DNA of 40,907 bases from Verrucomicrobiales bacterium. GTDB lineage: Bacteria > Verrucomicrobiota > Verrucomicrobiia > Verrucomicrobiales > DEV007. Numbering within the stretch: position 1 is the stretch's first letter; every line of letters starts with the position of its first letter. The stretch covers positions 12,416 to 53,322 of the forward strand of contig JARGOZ010000029.1 in NCBI GenBank assembly GCA_029213025.1. Direction: 5' to 3'. Positions 33,628 through 40,907 of the stretch are shown here, in pieces. The translations under genes and the position numbers were made by a program. The notes under the pieces are model-generated. The model did no database searches. It had not been told where the DNA came from and saw only the letters and a program-made list of their open reading frames with translations.

Positions 33628-36036
33628 CTATCTCTTCAACAATACTTTATCCAGAACCTCTTCCACTGTGGACACCGGATGCACAGTCAGCCTTTTCATT
33701 GCGGACTTTGGAATATCACGAATGTCTTTGCGGTTTCCTTCCGGAATCAAGATGGTTCGAATCCCCGCGTTTTCCGCACCGAGAGCTTTCTCTTTCAGTC
33801 CACCGATGGGCAGAACCTGACCGCGCAGATTAATCTCCCCGGTCATTCCTATGTCCTTATTCACCCGTTTCCCGGTAAATAGAGAAACGAGAGCGGTATA
33901 CATTGCCACACCGGCGGAAGGACCGTCTTTCGGAATCGCACCGGCGGGAACATGGACGTGGGTATCCCATTTGCCAAACTCCTCCCAATCGATTCCAAGA
34001 TCCTTGTAACGGGCTTTTACCAGACTCCAGGCGGCCTGAACAGACTCGTTCATCACATCGCCGATCTGGCCGGTCAGTTTGATCGCCCCTTTACCGGGGT
34101 ATCGAACCGCTTCGATATTGAGAACCTCGCCACCCACCGGTGTATAAGCAAGACCGTTCACTACGCCGATCTCGCTGATATGCGCTTTACTCTCCCTGAC
34201 ATAGCGGGGCGGGCCGAGAATTTCCTCTACATAATCGACATCGACCTTGATCTCTACCGATGAGTCGGCCGCTACTTTGGCCGCTATAGAACGGCACAGC
34301 GCACCGATTTCACGGCTCAAGTTTCGTACCCCGGCCTCGCGGGTATATTCTTCGATCAGTTTCTTCAGAGCAGTGGTGGTAAATTTCGCCTGGCGATTGA
34401 CGATACCATTCTCTTTCAACTGACGTTTGACGAGATAACGTTTAGCGATCTCGTACTTCTCTTCCAATGTGTAACCGGGAAGCTCTATCATCTCCATCCG
34501 GTCACGCAGAGGCGGCGGGATCGGATCGAGGTAGTTCGCCGTAGCGATAAATATACACTGACTGAGATCGAACGGCACATCAAGATAGCGATCAACAAAA
34601 TCGGAGTTCTGCCACGGGTCGAGTACTTCCAGCAGAGCGCTGGCAGGGTCGCCCCGGAAGTCCGCCCCGATTTTATCCACCTCATCAAGCATGATCACCG
34701 GATTTCGGCTGCCAACCTTCCGCAGTTCCTGGATGAGGCGGCCCGGCATCGCACCCACATAAGTTCTGCGGTGGCCGCGGATTTCATTTTCATCGCGCAA
34801 TCCACCTACACTGATACGGGCAAAATCGCGGCCCAAAGCTTCGGCGATCGATTTACCAAGACTGGTTTTACCTACTCCCGGAGGCCCCACAAGGCACATG
34901 ATCGGCCCGCGACCTTCGGGATTCAATTTTCGGACCGCCAGGTATTCGATCAGACGTTTTTTCACTACATCGAGCCCGTAGTGATCGCGGTCGAGAATTT
35001 CCCGGGCGTGGTCCAGGTCAGTGTTGTCGTCATTTAATTTACTCCACGGCAATTCCGCAATTGTTTCCAGATAAGTCACTATCACGGAATGCTCCGGACT
35101 GGCGGGCGGAATCATTTCGAGGCGTTTCAACTCGCGGTCGGCAGCCTCGAAAACATCTTCCGGGAGCCCGCATGCTTCAATTCGTTCGCGGAGATCTTCA
35201 GTCTGCTCCTCGACACCGTCGCCTTCACCGAGTTCCCGCTGAATAGCCCGCAGTTGTTCCCGCAAATAGGCACGGCGCTGGGCATCGGAAAACTCATCCT
35301 CCACATCCTCCCGCAGTTTTTGCTGAAGATCGGCAATACGCAGGTGATTATTCAAAGAAGCCTGAATGGTCACGGCACGCTTTTCGACATCAACCTCCTC
35401 GAGAAGCGCCTGCTTCTCCGGGATATCCATACTCAAATTGGTCGCAAGGAAATCCGTCAAAATCGCGGAAGATTCAATGGCCTGCAGAGCATGATTCGCC
35501 TCGTCCGGAATATGCGGTGTCGCCTCGATGAATTCATCAGCCGACTCGCGGAGGTTTGCGATTTTGGCCGTCCAGTCATCGGACTCTTTGGGAAATTTGT
35601 TTTCCAGAATTTCGAACTGCGCTTTCAGATAGGGTTCCTCCTGGGTGAACTCAGAAATTTTGATCCGTTCCACGATCTGAATCAGCACGAGGAGGTGATC
35701 ACTGTCCTGGCGCATCATACGCAGTACGTTGCCGAGAACACCGATTCTGTACACATCCTCTTTTTTCGGTACATCGACCCCGTCATCATATTGGGTACAG
35801 AGACCGAGCAGCCGCCCGGTAGGCAGCAACTCTTCCAAAAGGCGCTGGCTGGCAGGTCGCTCCACGGTGAGGGGCGCGACTGTGCCGGGGAATAAAACAA
35901 CACCTCTCAACGGCATTACCGGAATGACATCCGGCATATCTTGTCTCCATTCCGGGGTTTCTGCATCGCGGGCAGATCCCGAAATATCGATAATTTCCCC
36001 GGAGGAATCGGACAGCATACGTTCAATGTCAGGCAT
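33628..36036 (-). CDS. lon: ATP-dependent protease Lon (LonA type)
   Basis: An 802-residue soluble LonA protease of standard length. The N-terminal substrate-binding LON domain (about 37-240: VIPVMPLRGVVLFPGTVAPLTVERP) is followed by a coiled linker. The AAA+ module has Walker A GPPGVGKT with K390, the family phrase RISVGGLRDENEIRGHRRTYVGAMPGR and Walker B VIMLDEVDKIG. The C-terminal protease domain has catalytic S707 in PKDGPSAG and the partner lysine near 750 in LPIGGLKEKALGA. It degrades misfolded and regulatory proteins. The gene lies 36 bp downstream of hsp20 on the same strand, forming a protein-quality-control pair with it. Confidence 0.97.
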   Translation of the reverse strand: MPDIERMLSDSSGEIIDISGSARDAETPEWRQDMPDVIPVMPLRGVVLFPGTVAPLTVERPASQRLLEELLPTGRLLGLCTQYDDGVDVPKKEDVYRIGVLGNVLRMMRQDSDHLLVLIQIVERIKISEFTQEEPYLKAQFEILENKFPKESDDWTAKIANLRESADEFIEATPHIPDEANHALQAIESSAILTDFLATNLSMDIPEKQALLEEVDVEKRAVTIQASLNNHLRIADLQQKLREDVEDEFSDAQRRAYLREQLRAIQRELGEGDGVEEQTEDLRERIEACGLPEDVFEAADRELKRLEMIPPASPEHSVIVTYLETIAELPWSKLNDDNTDLDHAREILDRDHYGLDVVKKRLIEYLAVRKLNPEGRGPIMCLVGPPGVGKTSLGKSIAEALGRDFARISVGGLRDENEIRGHRRTYVGAMPGRLIQELRKVGSRNPVIMLDEVDKIGADFRGDPASALLEVLDPWQNSDFVDRYLDVPFDLSQCIFIATANYLDPIPPPLRDRMEMIELPGYTLEEKYEIAKRYLVKRQLKENGIVNRQAKFTTTALKKLIEEYTREAGVRNLSREIGALCRSIAAKVAADSSVEIKVDVDYVEEILGPPRYVRESKAHISEIGVVNGLAYTPVGGEVLNIEAVRYPGKGAIKLTGQIGDVMNESVQAAWSLVKARYKDLGIDWEEFGKWDTHVHVPAGAIPKDGPSAGVAMYTALVSLFTGKRVNKDIGMTGEINLRGQVLPIGGLKEKALGAENAGIRTILIPEGNRKDIRDIPKSAMKRLTVHPVSTVEEVLDKVLLKR

Positions 36037-36072
36037 GGATTTCTGGCTGGTAAAAATTGGGTAAAATGTGGT

Positions 36073-36486
36073 TTATTTTGTTGCTACGAGAGGCAGGACG
36101 ATCCAAAGAAGGCCGTTTTCCTGTTTGGCCGTTACCTCTTCACGGTCAACCTCTCCCGGTAATTCGATCTCCCGGGCAAAGCGACCGCTTTCAATTTCCA
36201 TAGACAGAACCTGTCGACATTGACTGGAAGCGTCTTTCGTCGGTATCGGAGGTTTTCGCTCGCCTGAAATCCGCACTCGGTTGGGCAAAACATCCACACT
36301 GATTTCAGACTTTTCGATCCCCGCTAAATCAACCCAGATTTCGAAGCGATTGTCATAGCGGTAGGCATTGATATTGGGCCTCCAACCGTCCGAGGAATGA
36401 AAATCGTTAAAATGAAGCGTCCCGAGTTGAGACGCTACATCTCCAGTTTTTCCAATTGCTCTGGATAATTTAATTTTTCGAGGCAT
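36073..36486 (-). CDS. Hsp20 / alpha-crystallin small heat shock protein
   Basis: A 137-residue small heat shock protein. The alpha-crystallin domain spans about 40-135: a FEIWVDLAGIEKSEISVDVLPNRVRISGERK core, then the FAREIELPGEVDREEVTAKQENGLLWIVLPL block typical of the family. The N-terminal arm is short and basic. ATG at 36484-36486. It binds unfolding proteins without ATP. Co-orientation with lon 36 bp downstream suggests a shared stress-induced transcript. No CIRCE-type inverted repeat is visible directly upstream. Confidence 0.92.
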   Translation of the reverse strand: MPRKIKLSRAIGKTGDVASQLGTLHFNDFHSSDGWRPNINAYRYDNRFEIWVDLAGIEKSEISVDVLPNRVRISGERKPPIPTKDASSQCRQVLSMEIESGRFAREIELPGEVDREEVTAKQENGLLWIVLPLVATK

Positions 36487-36528
36487 AAACGGAATTTAAT
36501 TCGGGTATTCCGTTTTTGCAATGGCGCT

Positions 36529-37425
36529 TCAAGTGCCGGGATTTCCCAATTTTTTCATTTCAGCGATCAATTCACTGACCTGCCATGTCTCATCGGTGAA
36601 AATGCGCACGATCCGGCCTTCGCCATCGAGAACCACTGTGCGCAGATTGTGAATGAAAGATCCGTCCTTGTCAGCGAACTTCAGGCCGACATTTCCTGCG
36701 ATTTCATGGATCGTGCAGCAGTGATCGGTCGAGAGCAGACTCCACTGTCCCGAATCTCTGCCGTAGGCCTCACCATAAGCTTTCATTGTCTCAGGTGATT
36801 CCATCCAGGTGTCGAACGAGATGCTAAGCAATTTCCACTGTTCGGGCGCATCGGGGTCGTTTTTCATCGCCTCCTCGACTTCATTTAAATTTCTCATCAT
36901 CGCCGGGCAGTATTCCGGTACCGGGCAACGGGAAAAAACGAAACTCATCGCAACCGGCATTCCGCGCCACGAGCTGAGTTTTACGTCTTTACCATCCTGA
37001 TCGGTAAATTCATAGTCCGGCAGGACATCCCCAACGGAGAGAATTTTCACATCGTCCGGGTCCGGAATGTCATCCGCACTACCGAGTTTCACCTCTTTGG
37101 TCACCCCGGTCTTTTTGATATCGAAAATCCGGGAAGTCACGTCTTCCACTTGGTAAACAAATTCGATTTCATCGCCGGGAGCGAGATCCACTTTCGCCTG
37201 CTGATCAGCCACTTTGAAAGGCATAATCATCTGCCGCATATAACCCGGAATCTCTTCGTGATCGATTACCAGCACCTTGCCTTCATTTCGAATTTCCTGC
37301 ACGACACCCCGAACGTTATAGGTTTTTGTGCCGACTTCTTCGTCCGTGTAATTTTCCTCAGATTGCTGGCAACCTGTCAGGAACATCATCGAAAGCCCGG
37401 CGAGAACTGGAAAAAGAAACTTCAT
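36529..37425 (-). CDS. Lipoprotein with CusF-like copper domain fused to SCO1/SenC domain
   Basis: A 298-residue lipoprotein: lipobox LTGC with Cys19 as the lipidated residue. Residues about 34-107 resemble a CusF-type copper/silver-binding fold (VRGVVQEIRNEGKVLVIDHEEIPGYM, with MRQMIMPFKV supplying methionines). Residues about 130-295 form an SCO1/SenC thioredoxin-like domain with copper ligands C167 and C173 in the variant spacing CPVPEYCP, and H259 in SFIHNLRTVVLD. SCO proteins deliver copper to cytochrome c oxidase or act as periplasmic thiol redox factors; the extra domain suggests copper handover within one chain. It lies 42 bp upstream of hsp20 on the same strand, possibly by chance. 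Confidence 0.92.
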   Translation of the reverse strand: MKFLFPVLAGLSMMFLTGCQQSEENYTDEEVGTKTYNVRGVVQEIRNEGKVLVIDHEEIPGYMRQMIMPFKVADQQAKVDLAPGDEIEFVYQVEDVTSRIFDIKKTGVTKEVKLGSADDIPDPDDVKILSVGDVLPDYEFTDQDGKDVKLSSWRGMPVAMSFVFSRCPVPEYCPAMMRNLNEVEEAMKNDPDAPEQWKLLSISFDTWMESPETMKAYGEAYGRDSGQWSLLSTDHCCTIHEIAGNVGLKFADKDGSFIHNLRTVVLDGEGRIVRIFTDETWQVSELIAEMKKLGNPGT

Positions 37426-37493
37426 ATCGTTGTGTGTCGATTGATACGCTAATCAAAGGTCCGGGGAAACTGATTCCTTCGCGAAAATTGCGT

Positions 37494-38687
37494 TCAACCC
37501 TCCTGCGTTTGTGGCAGCGAAACAGCCACTTTTGCCGGTCGGTAGGTAATCGTGAGGTAAGCGGAAATGAGGACCAGCATGCCGAGAAAAAACAGGTCGC
37601 GAAGTATTCCTCCATAGACGCCATTTACCACAACAGCGATTGTCAAAGCAGCCAGCGGCAGAATGTGTTTGATAGCAAAACCCAGACTTACGATGCGGGC
37701 GACATGCATAACGAGAAGTGGAAAAGATCCGACTGCGGCGATGAGAACGGCAACAGGAACTTCAAACAACTCCCGGTAAATAATCACGCTGAAAATCACA
37801 AAAAACAGAGAGTAGGTAAGAGCGAGGAGAAAAAAGTGACCGAGCCGGAAACCTGCCAGTGAATTAGGCCGGCGGGATTCACTCATATAAAGGAAACCTC
37901 CCCCGAATAAAAGGAGGGCCAGCGCCATAAAACGAAACAGCAAAATCAGCCGGCCTGAAGGACTTTCTGTTCCGGGAATCGATACAGAAATCTTCCGGTC
38001 AGTAACCAGATTTTGGTAGTTCCACTCCCTCAGCCCGTCACTGACACCGGTCGGAGTAAGTGAAAATGAGGAGATCGCATCAGCGGGAGTCCCCTGTAAA
38101 TCGAGGGAAAGATCCACGTTGCTGATTCTTTGCGCCTCGGGGAGATCAAGATCAACCGTTTCCGTGCCGAGAGCGGAGTAGGCAATTTTCGCCCGAACTA
38201 CATCATTCTTTGGCAAAACCCCGCTCCAGAAAATACCGGTTTGGCGAAACTGGAGATTGTCCGGCTCGTAGGGATCTTTACCATCCTCCATAAAAACGAG
38301 ACTGACATTAGAAGCTTCGATAGTTCCTTTGGGAAACGGAATGTGTAGAGCTGTTTCGCTATTCAAATCTGCCGACCGGAACTCGATCTCTCCGTCAGCG
38401 TTGAGACGGTATCGACTGTACACTTCGAGGCCCACCCTTTGGTAGTCAGATTCCAGAATCCAGTCCATTGCAAATTTATCGATAACCGGAGCCACTCCAT
38501 GGAGACGCGCTGTTTCCCCGTTTTGCGCATAGCTTCTTTCGATCTTCGCCGCAATTCGGGACTTCGAATAGCGGACTTTCATATAGGCCGGAGTTGCCAC
38601 CCCGGCCAGCAAAGCGATAATGGCGACAACGACGATGAGCTCAACCAAAGTAAACCCTGACTTTCCAATGCGTGATGTTTTTTTCAT
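37494..38687 (-). CDS. Pseudopilin-like N-terminus on a multi-pass membrane protein
   Basis: About 397 residues from ATG 38687; a TTG at 38696 would add three. The start is a textbook type IV prepilin/pseudopilin leader: short basic peptide, cleavage after G11, then FTLVEL with Glu at mature position 5 and a hydrophobic helix. A soluble domain of about 45-240 follows. Instead of ending there as pseudopilins do, the chain continues with about five membrane helices (from about 245), including FRLGHFFLLALTYSLFFVIFSVIIY and HILPLAALTIAVVVNGVYGGI. The latter half loosely recalls the topology of CreD-type inner-membrane proteins, but I cannot confirm homology. No pilus or secretion genes are nearby. 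Confidence 0.75.
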   Translation of the reverse strand: MKKTSRIGKSGFTLVELIVVVAIIALLAGVATPAYMKVRYSKSRIAAKIERSYAQNGETARLHGVAPVIDKFAMDWILESDYQRVGLEVYSRYRLNADGEIEFRSADLNSETALHIPFPKGTIEASNVSLVFMEDGKDPYEPDNLQFRQTGIFWSGVLPKNDVVRAKIAYSALGTETVDLDLPEAQRISNVDLSLDLQGTPADAISSFSLTPTGVSDGLREWNYQNLVTDRKISVSIPGTESPSGRLILLFRFMALALLLFGGGFLYMSESRRPNSLAGFRLGHFFLLALTYSLFFVIFSVIIYRELFEVPVAVLIAAVGSFPLLVMHVARIVSLGFAIKHILPLAALTIAVVVNGVYGGILRDLFFLGMLVLISAYLTITYRPAKVAVSLPQTQEG

Positions 38688-38816
38688 ATCCTTCAATCGT
38701 AGAAAAACCTGGTTACCCTCCCCTTACTGATTTGTTACCATTTGGTGAAAAAAATCGATTACTCGCTACTTTATTGACCGAAGATTACTATTCTGAGACA
38801 AAAACTATTCCATTTC

Positions 38817-39377
38817 ATGAAAACCGTATTTCGAACTCTCTTTCTATCCGGCCTCCTGTGTATCTGCACGCAAATCACACACGCCGATCAGTTTGTGCTC
38901 TGCGATGTTACCTTTGAACTCACGAAAGCAGAAGCCGACCAGACCAAATCCCACTATTTTGTGAAAAAAGATTCTCTGAGTGAGAAGACGCCGGTCGACT
39001 GGACCAGCCCGGTCGACTACCGGAACGGGACTCTGCATCTACGCCTCGAAGTCCTCGATAAAGCTCCGGGAGAGGAAAAGACCACCTGGAGTGTTTGCTA
39101 TATATCCGCGAAAGGCCACAAAGGCGGTTACGGTTGCACGAACACCCCGGTTTATACCAAACCCGGAGTATCCGAAAAGACAGTCAAGATGAACGAATTC
39201 TGGCACAACAACCTCGTCACCTGGACGAAGGGAATCGATCATATTTCACTGGTCATGAAAGACAGCAGCGGAGGCAAAGGCCATGCCCACAACCGGACCG
39301 ACGCCGAAAAATTCTTCCCCACGAAAGTGAGGTTCGTCCTTACCCAGGTTTCAGCCGGGGCAACCTACCAACCGTAG
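38817..39377 (+). CDS. Small secreted protein of unknown function
   Basis: A 186-residue protein with a signal peptide (about 1-23, RTLFLSGLLCICTQITHA). The mature part begins as an extended beta-type domain (VLCDVTFELTKAEADQTKSHYFVKKDSLSEKTPVDW, then GTLHLRLEVLD and TTWSVCYISAKGHKG) and ends in VRFVLTQVSAGATYQP. It is well proportioned in aromatic and polar residues, like small carbohydrate- or surface-associated proteins of planktonic Verrucomicrobia, but I recognise no family. It diverges from the pseudopilin-like gene and converges with proA, with a repeat array between. Confidence 0.75.
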   Translation: MKTVFRTLFLSGLLCICTQITHADQFVLCDVTFELTKAEADQTKSHYFVKKDSLSEKTPVDWTSPVDYRNGTLHLRLEVLDKAPGEEKTTWSVCYISAKGHKGGYGCTNTPVYTKPGVSEKTVKMNEFWHNNLVTWTKGIDHISLVMKDSSGGKGHAHNRTDAEKFFPTKVRFVLTQVSAGATYQP

Positions 39378-39387
39378 AGATACCCGG

Positions 39388-39425
39388 ACTGTACCCTGTT
39401 GAATCAGGCATTGTACCCTGTTGAA
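39388..39425. repeat. Two tandem 22-bp units of the AACAGGGTACA repeat (minus orientation)
   Basis: On the minus strand cores run 39424-39412 and 39402-39390, again exactly 22 bp apart, reading AACAGGGTACAAT and AACAGGGTACAGT, both preceded by TTC or a similar pyrimidine stretch. They fill most of the 56 bp between the convergent ends of the secreted protein gene and proA, where a promoter operator makes no sense. Confidence 0.92.
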
Positions 39426-39433
39426 TCCGGCTG

Positions 39434-40711
39434 TTACCCGCGCAGCTGTCCGTCGCCGAAGACCAGATATTTGTAGCTGGTCAGTTCTTCCAGAGCCATC
39501 GGGCCGCGGGCGTGCAGTTTGTCGGTGCTGATTCCGATTTCGGCACCGAATCCGAACTCCCCGCCATCGCTAAACCGGGTCGAGGCATTCCAAAATACGG
39601 TGGCAGAGTCGCATTCGAGCTGAAATTTTTCCGCAGCCGCTTCGTCGCCGGTAACGATCGATTCGGTATGATGCGAACCGTAGTGATTGATGTGGGAAAT
39701 CGCTGCGTCGAGGTCATCCACCACTTTTACGGCGAGAATGTAATCGAGATATTCCTCGGTCCAGTCCGCATCGGTCGCCTCTTTTACAGAGTCGATTCCA
39801 CATAGTTCACGAAATTTCTCATCTCCACGCAGTTCTACATTTTTCGCCGATAGATTTTGCGCAATCCGGGGGGCAAACTGCGGAGCGATATCTTTATGTA
39901 TCAGAAGCGTTTCCAGAGCATTACATACTGACGGTTTCTGTATTTTGGAATTCACCGTGATGTCCTCCGCCATATCAAGATCAGCCTGTTTATCTACATA
40001 AACATGACAAATACCGTCGTAGTGTTTAATAACCGGCATCCGGGCCATGGATACGACCGCCTCGATAAGCCCGGCCCCGCCCCGGGGGATAATGAGGTCG
40101 AGATATTTGTCCATCTCCGCCATGTAGCGAACGCTCTCCCGGTCGGTAAAAGGGATTAACTGAATGGAATGATCGGGCAGACCGGCAGGTGCCCCTCCTT
40201 CCTGAAGTGCAGCGGCCAGGGCGAGATTGGAATGAATCGCTTCTTTTCCACCGCGAAGAATCGTAGCATTACCGGTTTTAAAACAGAGTACAGCGGCATC
40301 GCTGGTGACATTGGGACGGCTTTCAAAAATGATTCCGATGACTCCGATGGGAGTGCGTTTTTTCTGAATCCGGAGACCGTTGGGGCGATCCCATTCCCGA
40401 ATAATTTCACCGGTAGGATCGTGCAGATCCGCCACCTCGCGAATTCCGCCGGCGATCGCGGCCAGTCTTTCGGAATCGAGCCGGAGACGATCTTTCATCG
40501 CAGCGGTGAGCCCGAGTTCATCCGCAGCAGCCAGGTCTTTTTCATTGGCCTCAAGGATAGCAGCTTCATTGGCCATCACCGAATCCGCCATGGCACGGAG
40601 AATTTCATTCTTCTTTTCAGAGGAGAGTTTGGTCAGGGCACGGGCAGCCGCACGGGCCTGAGCGCCCATTTTTAGGACTTCGGCTTTGATATCTTCGGAA
40701 TTTTTACTCAT
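39434..40711 (-). CDS. proA: Gamma-glutamyl phosphate reductase
   Basis: A 425-residue enzyme from ATG 40711 (a TTG one codon upstream is possible). It reduces glutamyl-5-phosphate to glutamate-5-semialdehyde with NADPH, the second step of proline synthesis. Family landmarks are the PIGVIGIIFESRPNVTSDAAVLCFKTGNATILRGGKEA nucleotide-binding region (about 115-160), LIIPRGGAGLI, the catalytic cysteine in KPSVCNALETLLIH and the late GSHHTESIVTGD and RFSDGGEFGFGAEIGISTDKLHARGPMALEELTSYKY. It follows proB by 9 bp, so proBA is an operon. Confidence 0.97.
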   Translation of the reverse strand: MSKNSEDIKAEVLKMGAQARAAARALTKLSSEKKNEILRAMADSVMANEAAILEANEKDLAAADELGLTAAMKDRLRLDSERLAAIAGGIREVADLHDPTGEIIREWDRPNGLRIQKKRTPIGVIGIIFESRPNVTSDAAVLCFKTGNATILRGGKEAIHSNLALAAALQEGGAPAGLPDHSIQLIPFTDRESVRYMAEMDKYLDLIIPRGGAGLIEAVVSMARMPVIKHYDGICHVYVDKQADLDMAEDITVNSKIQKPSVCNALETLLIHKDIAPQFAPRIAQNLSAKNVELRGDEKFRELCGIDSVKEATDADWTEEYLDYILAVKVVDDLDAAISHINHYGSHHTESIVTGDEAAAEKFQLECDSATVFWNASTRFSDGGEFGFGAEIGISTDKLHARGPMALEELTSYKYLVFGDGQLRG

Positions 40712-40720
40712 CAAAAATTT

Positions 40721-40907
40721 TCAATAGTTGGGTCTGTTTTTCGCGGCGAACCGGGTGCAGATACCGTCACCGCTCACGATGTCGCCCAACTGCTCCGGAG
40801 CAAATCCACTGGCTATCACGGTCTCTATTCCCGCATCAACAGACGATTTGACGGCCAGAAGTTTACTTTCCATACCGCCGACGGAAAGTATTCCTTTTTC
40901 GTCTCTG
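40721..40907 (-). CDS. proB: Glutamate 5-kinase, C-terminal end (partial)
   Basis: The last 61 residues of a gene that continues beyond the right edge; stop TGA at 40721-40723. The reading DEKGILSVGGMESKLLAV, KSSVDAGIETVIASGF and APEQLGDIVSGD matches the end of the amino-acid-kinase domain of ProB (the GTGGMxTKLxAA region, here with Val and Ser substitutions). No PUA domain follows, so this is the short ProB form. The 9-bp gap to proA confirms a proBA operon. Confidence 0.88.
   Translation of the reverse strand, partial: RDEKGILSVGGMESKLLAVKSSVDAGIETVIASGFAPEQLGDIVSGDGICTRFAAKNRPNY

Noticed and set aside
33751..33771. tRNA-like T-loop sequence GGTTCGAATCCCC
   Set aside because: It lies inside the lon coding sequence (antisense of a conserved ILIPEGN stretch) and no acceptor, D or anticodon arms fit around it.

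Overview
The window looks like chromosomal DNA from a member of the Verrucomicrobiota (or a close PVC relative). A cytochrome-c-type PSD1 protein (DUF1549/DUF1553) is paired with a DUF1501 protein, there is a MoxR/DUF58/BatA triplet, an mcsA-mcsB-clpC cluster lacks ctsR, many genes have no clear Shine-Dalgarno, and GC is moderate. This is inferred from gene content, since no rRNA or other phylogenetic marker is present. I see no tRNA, rRNA, CRISPR array, insertion sequence or prophage.

Layout. 1-453: left edge without a confident gene. 454-4804 (+): PSD1 cytochrome protein and DUF1501 protein. 4965-8375 (-): tightly packed cupin / zinc-ribbon membrane protein / asparagine-synthetase-like trio. 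8817-11542 (-): DUF932-like protein and a C45-type autoproteolytic hydrolase. 11627-17819 (-): tpiA, clpC, a frameshifted mcsB, mcsA and ilvE, with good intrinsic terminators after tpiA and clpC. 18036-22839 (+): moxR, DUF58, BatA-like and a membrane protein, the first three with overlapping start/stop codons. 22938-24647 (-): ilvD. 25227-27467: a secreted serine hydrolase and an SGNH hydrolase that meet tail to tail with no bases between their stop codons. 27562-32360 (+): a GbsR/MarR-type regulator followed by a compact membrane-centred operon (DCC-MBOAT fusion, two paralogous four-helix proteins, a TIGR01777 epimerase, DUF2071, a DoxX-like protein). 32415-33594 (+): two small cytoplasmic proteins. 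33628-37425 (-): lon, hsp20 and a CusF-SCO lipoprotein. 37494-38687 (-): a pseudopilin-like N-terminus on a multi-pass membrane protein. 38817-39377 (+): small secreted protein. 39434-40907 (-): proA and the 3' end of proB.

Two patterns go beyond ordinary annotation. First, an 11-bp invariant core (AACAGGGTACA, nine copies) occurs at four intergenic sites, mostly as head-to-tail units of exactly 22 bp and once as an inverted pair forming a 12-bp hairpin. It appears in promoter-side, leader and convergent 3' regions, so it looks like a dispersed structural or protein-binding repeat family and not one gene's operator. Second, two near-identical palindromes (ATTTCTnT-N4-ACAGAAAT) overlap the start codons of the GbsR-like gene and of the next gene. 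This suggests that the regulator controls itself and a lipid/redox-type membrane operon whose combined function I cannot name.

Proteostasis genes are prominent (clpC, mcsA, mcsB, lon, hsp20). The arginine-kinase gene mcsB is split by a +1 frame change near residue 250: the catalytic part stays intact and the conserved C-terminal region lies in another frame.
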